From positions 62,001 through 126,000 of the forward strand of contig NZ_FNAO01000005.1 in the NCBI RefSeq assembly GCF_900101815.1: a stretch of DNA of 64,000 nt, read 5' to 3'. This document shows, piece after piece, positions 62,301-64,000 of the stretch (its first letter is position 1; the number at the start of each line of letters is the position of its first letter). A model generated the notes under the pieces. It saw only the letters and a program-made list of their open reading frames with translations. It had not been told where the DNA came from and did not search any database. This DNA is from Pricia antarctica (lineage in GTDB: Bacteria; Bacteroidota; Bacteroidia; Flavobacteriales; Flavobacteriaceae). Position numbers and translations under genes: made by a program.

Positions 62301-63730
62301 ATTTTACCCTCTACATTGACCAGAGATAGAATGGGGATAAAAACGATGATTATGATTAGCTGCCCGAAGACTGCGGAGTTCATCATTTTCGTCGCTCCTT
62401 GATAAGTGATCTGATCTATTAATCCTTGTCTTTCGTTTTTAGGAAGAGCCAGTAACTTAGTACGCTGACTTGTAATTTTAAAGGCAATGAATTCAACAAT
62501 AATAACTGCGCCATCAATGATAATCCCAAAATCAATGGCACCTAAGCTCATCAAGTTGGCATCTACACCGAAGATGTACATCAATGAAAGTGCAAATAAC
62601 AGTGATAACGGAATGACGGAGGCAACGACCAAGCCAGACCGTAGATTGCCCAAAAGCAATACGACAACGAAAATCACAATTAAACTCCCCAATATTAAGT
62701 TCTCGGCAATTGTAAATGTGGTTTTGGCAATAAGTTCGCTTCGTTCTAAAAAGGGATTAATGGAAATACCTGGTGGCAATGTGGCTTGTATTTCGGCCAC
62801 ACGCTCTTTTACAGCTTCGATCACAGCGTTAGAGTTGGCGTCTTTTAACATCATCACCTGCCCCAATACTTTTTCGCCTTCGCCATTTCCTGTGATTGCG
62901 CCAAAACGATTGGCGTGACCAAACCCTACTGTAGCAATATCTCTTACATAGATCGGCACGTCTCCTTTGCTTGTAACTACAATGTCTTCAACATCTTGTA
63001 CCGAACCCACAAGTCCTTCGCCCCTGATAAAATAGCTTTGATTTACTTTTTCTATATAACCGCCCCCAGCGACACTATTGTTTTTTTCCAAAGCACTGAA
63101 TACATCAAATATGGAAACGTCCATAGCGCGAAGTCGTTCAGGGTTAATAGCTACTTCATAGGTCTTTAGGAAGCCTCCCCAAGTATTTACTTCAACCACT
63201 CCCGGTATACCGGAAAGTTGACGTTTGACCACCCAATCTTGAATGGTACGCACATCTGATAACGAATATTGATCTTTGTGTTTTGCGTCAACATCGATAA
63301 TATATTGATAGATTTCGCCAAGACCCGTGGAAACGGGACCCATAAATGGTTTGCCAAAGCCTGCCGGAATTTTTTCTTCGGCACTTTTTATTTTCTCGGC
63401 GATAAGCTGGCGGGGAAGGTATGTACCTAGATCATCATCAAATACAACCGTAACTACGGATAGCCCAAACTTTGAAACCGAACGGATTTCCTTAACGCCC
63501 GGTAAGTTCGCCATTTCCAGTTCTACGGAATAGGTCAAAAATTTCTCTACATCTTCAGTAGCTAAATTTCTAGAAGTTGTAATGACCTGCACTTGGTTAT
63601 TGGTTACATCCGGAACGGCCCCAATGGGGATATTAGAAAGGGAATACAGGCCAAACCCCACGATACCCGCCGTAAAGAGCAATACAATTAGCTTGTGATG
63701 AATACTGTATTGTATGATCCGTTCTAACAT
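59396..63730 (-). CDS. CzcA-type heavy-metal RND pump fused to a TolC-like channel
   Basis: The 1444-residue protein has two parts. Residues 1 to about 1040 form a HME-RND pump: PIGAVPDVTNNQVQVITTSR, GAIDFGIIIDGAVIIVEF with the proton-relay Asp/Glu of metal-specific pumps, LDEGDFVIQP, and GIAVLNGIVLIEEF in helix 11. After about 1040 comes a hydrophobic segment that looks like a signal peptide (ALGIIVILLLPMMGRAQQ), followed by about 400 residues of a TolC-family channel (NARTAVEIAIKNNKGLQANA, GFQAGVSVPLWFGANKAKIN). Such fusions occur in Bacteroidota. How the internal signal-like segment is handled is unknown. It would export Zn, Cd, Co, Cu or Ag. Confidence 0.93.
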   Translation of the reverse strand: MLERIIQYSIHHKLIVLLFTAGIVGFGLYSLSNIPIGAVPDVTNNQVQVITTSRNLATEDVEKFLTYSVELEMANLPGVKEIRSVSKFGLSVVTVVFDDDLGTYLPRQLIAEKIKSAEEKIPAGFGKPFMGPVSTGLGEIYQYIIDVDAKHKDQYSLSDVRTIQDWVVKRQLSGIPGVVEVNTWGGFLKTYEVAINPERLRAMDVSIFDVFSALEKNNSVAGGGYIEKVNQSYFIRGEGLVGSVQDVEDIVVTSKGDVPIYVRDIATVGFGHANRFGAITGNGEGEKVLGQVMMLKDANSNAVIEAVKERVAEIQATLPPGISINPFLERSELIAKTTFTIAENLILGSLIVIFVVVLLLGNLRSGLVVASVIPLSLLFALSLMYIFGVDANLMSLGAIDFGIIIDGAVIIVEFIAFKITSQRTKLLALPKNERQGLIDQITYQGATKMMNSAVFGQLIIIIVFIPILSLVNVEGKMFRPMALVFSFALIGAMVLCFTYIPVMASMFIKPSNTEKQTISSRLIGFLERKYRPAISWALRKKKLVLGMALGLMVFTAFLFTRMGGEFVPTLDEGDFVIQPVLKTGTSLSKTIEATTRMEKILKKFPEVEQVVSRIGAAEVPTDPMSMEESDVIIKLKPKNEWVSAKTKDELADKFKQALSEIAGVDYEFTQPIEMRFNELITGVRADLAIKVFGEDLDVLYAKALEIEKAIQNVEGAADISVEKTVGLPQMSVKYDRQKIAKYGLNIEDLNRLITIGFAGMPAGTVFEGEKQFDLVLRYDDAYRKDIKNIETASVTLPNGNNLPLSEFAKIGYTKGPAKISRDNTKRRIVVGVNVRNRDLESVVKDVQTIIDWDIKLPSGYSVSYGGQFENLRTASARLKIAVPIALILIFVLLYFAFDSIKEALLIYSAIPLASIGGVLLLYVRGLPFSISAGVGFIALFGIAVLNGIVLIEEFKELKAHGITNINKRILMGTKNRLRPVLLTASAAALGFLPMAISTSAGAEVQRPLATVVVGGLITATILTLVVLPVLYAMFDRKGHHKEPKTKVNFKALGIIVILLLPMMGRAQQNPVNARTAVEIAIKNNKGLQANAKRIDQSEQLVGSAFNIDKTQIYYSYDQNNIAENGIPLKVYGVTQSLQFPTIYSAQRKVEKQKVDLTTQQYRLNERALTKEVYKAYYNVVYNINLVQQYTFLDSLYGQFARAANKRYDVGETNLLEKLTAEAKQKEISILLSQTKEGVAKAYTTLRQWMQADSLVIVGENGLPHLQLQTQDLSDHPGIQFYDAAQKLTRSSLTLERQRLLPDLHITAFQGANNGPESKRYNGFQAGVSVPLWFGANKAKINAAKTETMIMADESENYKIQLESKYQGLVSDLKKFQEAVNYYETTGGKLAKQLTTSASKSFQNGEIDFLQYVQLLESSKNIEISYLQNLNEYNTTVLELNYLTY

Positions 63731-63758
63731 TTTTTGATTGTTTACATGAATAACAATC

Positions 63759-63796
63759 CAAATGTAGAACTGGAATCTAAGAGGGTTCTAAACCCT
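63759..63796 (-). promoter_or_regulatory. Promoter of the metal efflux operon
   Basis: TACATTTG (63759-63766, reverse strand) is a perfect -7 box, about 22 nt before the start site's ATG at 63730. AGGGTTCTAAACCCT (63782-63796), a 6-bp-arm inverted repeat, lies about 16 nt upstream of the box and may be the site of a metal-responsive regulator. No TGA-type operator is at 23 nt. Confidence 0.45.
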
Positions 63797-64000
63797 TTCT
63801 TAAGATTTGCTTAAAATAGGGTGCATCAATGATGTCTTATTTTAAAACTGCAAAAGCCCTGAACAATGTCCAAGACTTTTTTCAACCAATCAGTAAACAG
63901 TAACCGAAACATTTAAAGGTTAAGAGGGAAATCTATTTTCATTTTCAAGAGAGCCATTGTTAATTAAGTTATAAGAGTAGCCATCCATTATAAAAACTAG
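63797..64000. other. Window end without a recognised gene
   Basis: AT-rich sequence with no reading frame of protein character and no terminator of note was seen up to the end of the window. Confidence 0.4.

Overview
The window comes from a member of the Bacteroidota, most likely a marine flavobacterium. Promoters carry the Bacteroidota -7 box (TAnnTTTG), lipoprotein leaders are of the flavobacterial type, and the gene set (double-domain universal stress proteins, MacB-like and CzcA/TolC efflux, cytochrome c with DUF3365) fits that group. No rRNA, tRNA, CRISPR array, integrase or transposase was seen.

Most of the window reads as a single low-oxygen or energy-stress island tied together by one promoter design. 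A 12-bp palindrome, TGA(C/T)-N4-(G/A)TCA, of the Crp/Fnr operator class, lies exactly 23 nt upstream of a TAnnTTT(G/A)-like box. This places its centre near -41.5 (class II activator geometry). I read this arrangement at about twenty operators, several of which serve two divergent promoters at the same spacing. It precedes universal stress proteins, Hsp20, BON-domain proteins, a LOV-domain histidine kinase, a ROK-family protein, the N-type F-ATPase operon, PEP synthase, glycogen phosphorylase remnants, a MacB-like exporter and two putative noncoding RNAs. Two further promoters (cytochrome c at 26.8 kb, TolC at 28.6 kb) use a different palindrome, GTAAC-N4-GTTAC, at the same geometry. The intact Crp/Fnr regulator at 25464-26102 has an Arg-Val-Val-Val-Ser-Arg recognition helix, like that of NtcA, whose site is GTA-N8-TAC.

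Layout. 1-3.0 kb: split APH/kinase pair, CDP-alcohol phosphatidyltransferase, flavodoxin-like and helical proteins. 3.1-8.2 kb: broken stress genes, BON protein, ncRNA region A/B. 8.2-11.6 kb: broken response regulator-Crp fusion and its LOV histidine kinase. 11.7-15.7 kb: YceI lipoprotein, P-type ATPase, Hsp20. 15.8-25.4 kb: tandem universal stress proteins with several decayed copies, and ROK genes. 25.4-35.2 kb: Crp regulator, decayed sulfur-type genes, cytochrome c and an RND efflux system. 35.3-43.1 kb: MacB-like exporter, cardiolipin synthase, broken glycogen phosphorylase, PPOX-fold protein. 43.3-50.0 kb: N-ATPase operon in the order D-C-Q-R-B-E-F-A-G. 50.4-56.5 kb: PEP synthase, lactate dehydrogenase and phosphoglycerate mutase remnants, ncRNA region C/D/E, DUF302 protein, stress proteins. 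56.7-64 kb: hemolysin III protein and a heavy-metal RND system with a transporter/outer-membrane-channel fusion.

A second theme is decay. At least fifteen genes are frameshifted, internally deleted or fused to a different gene's fragment, almost all inside the operator-controlled island, while many of their operators remain intact. The island seems to have been large and redundant and to be under reduction in this strain.
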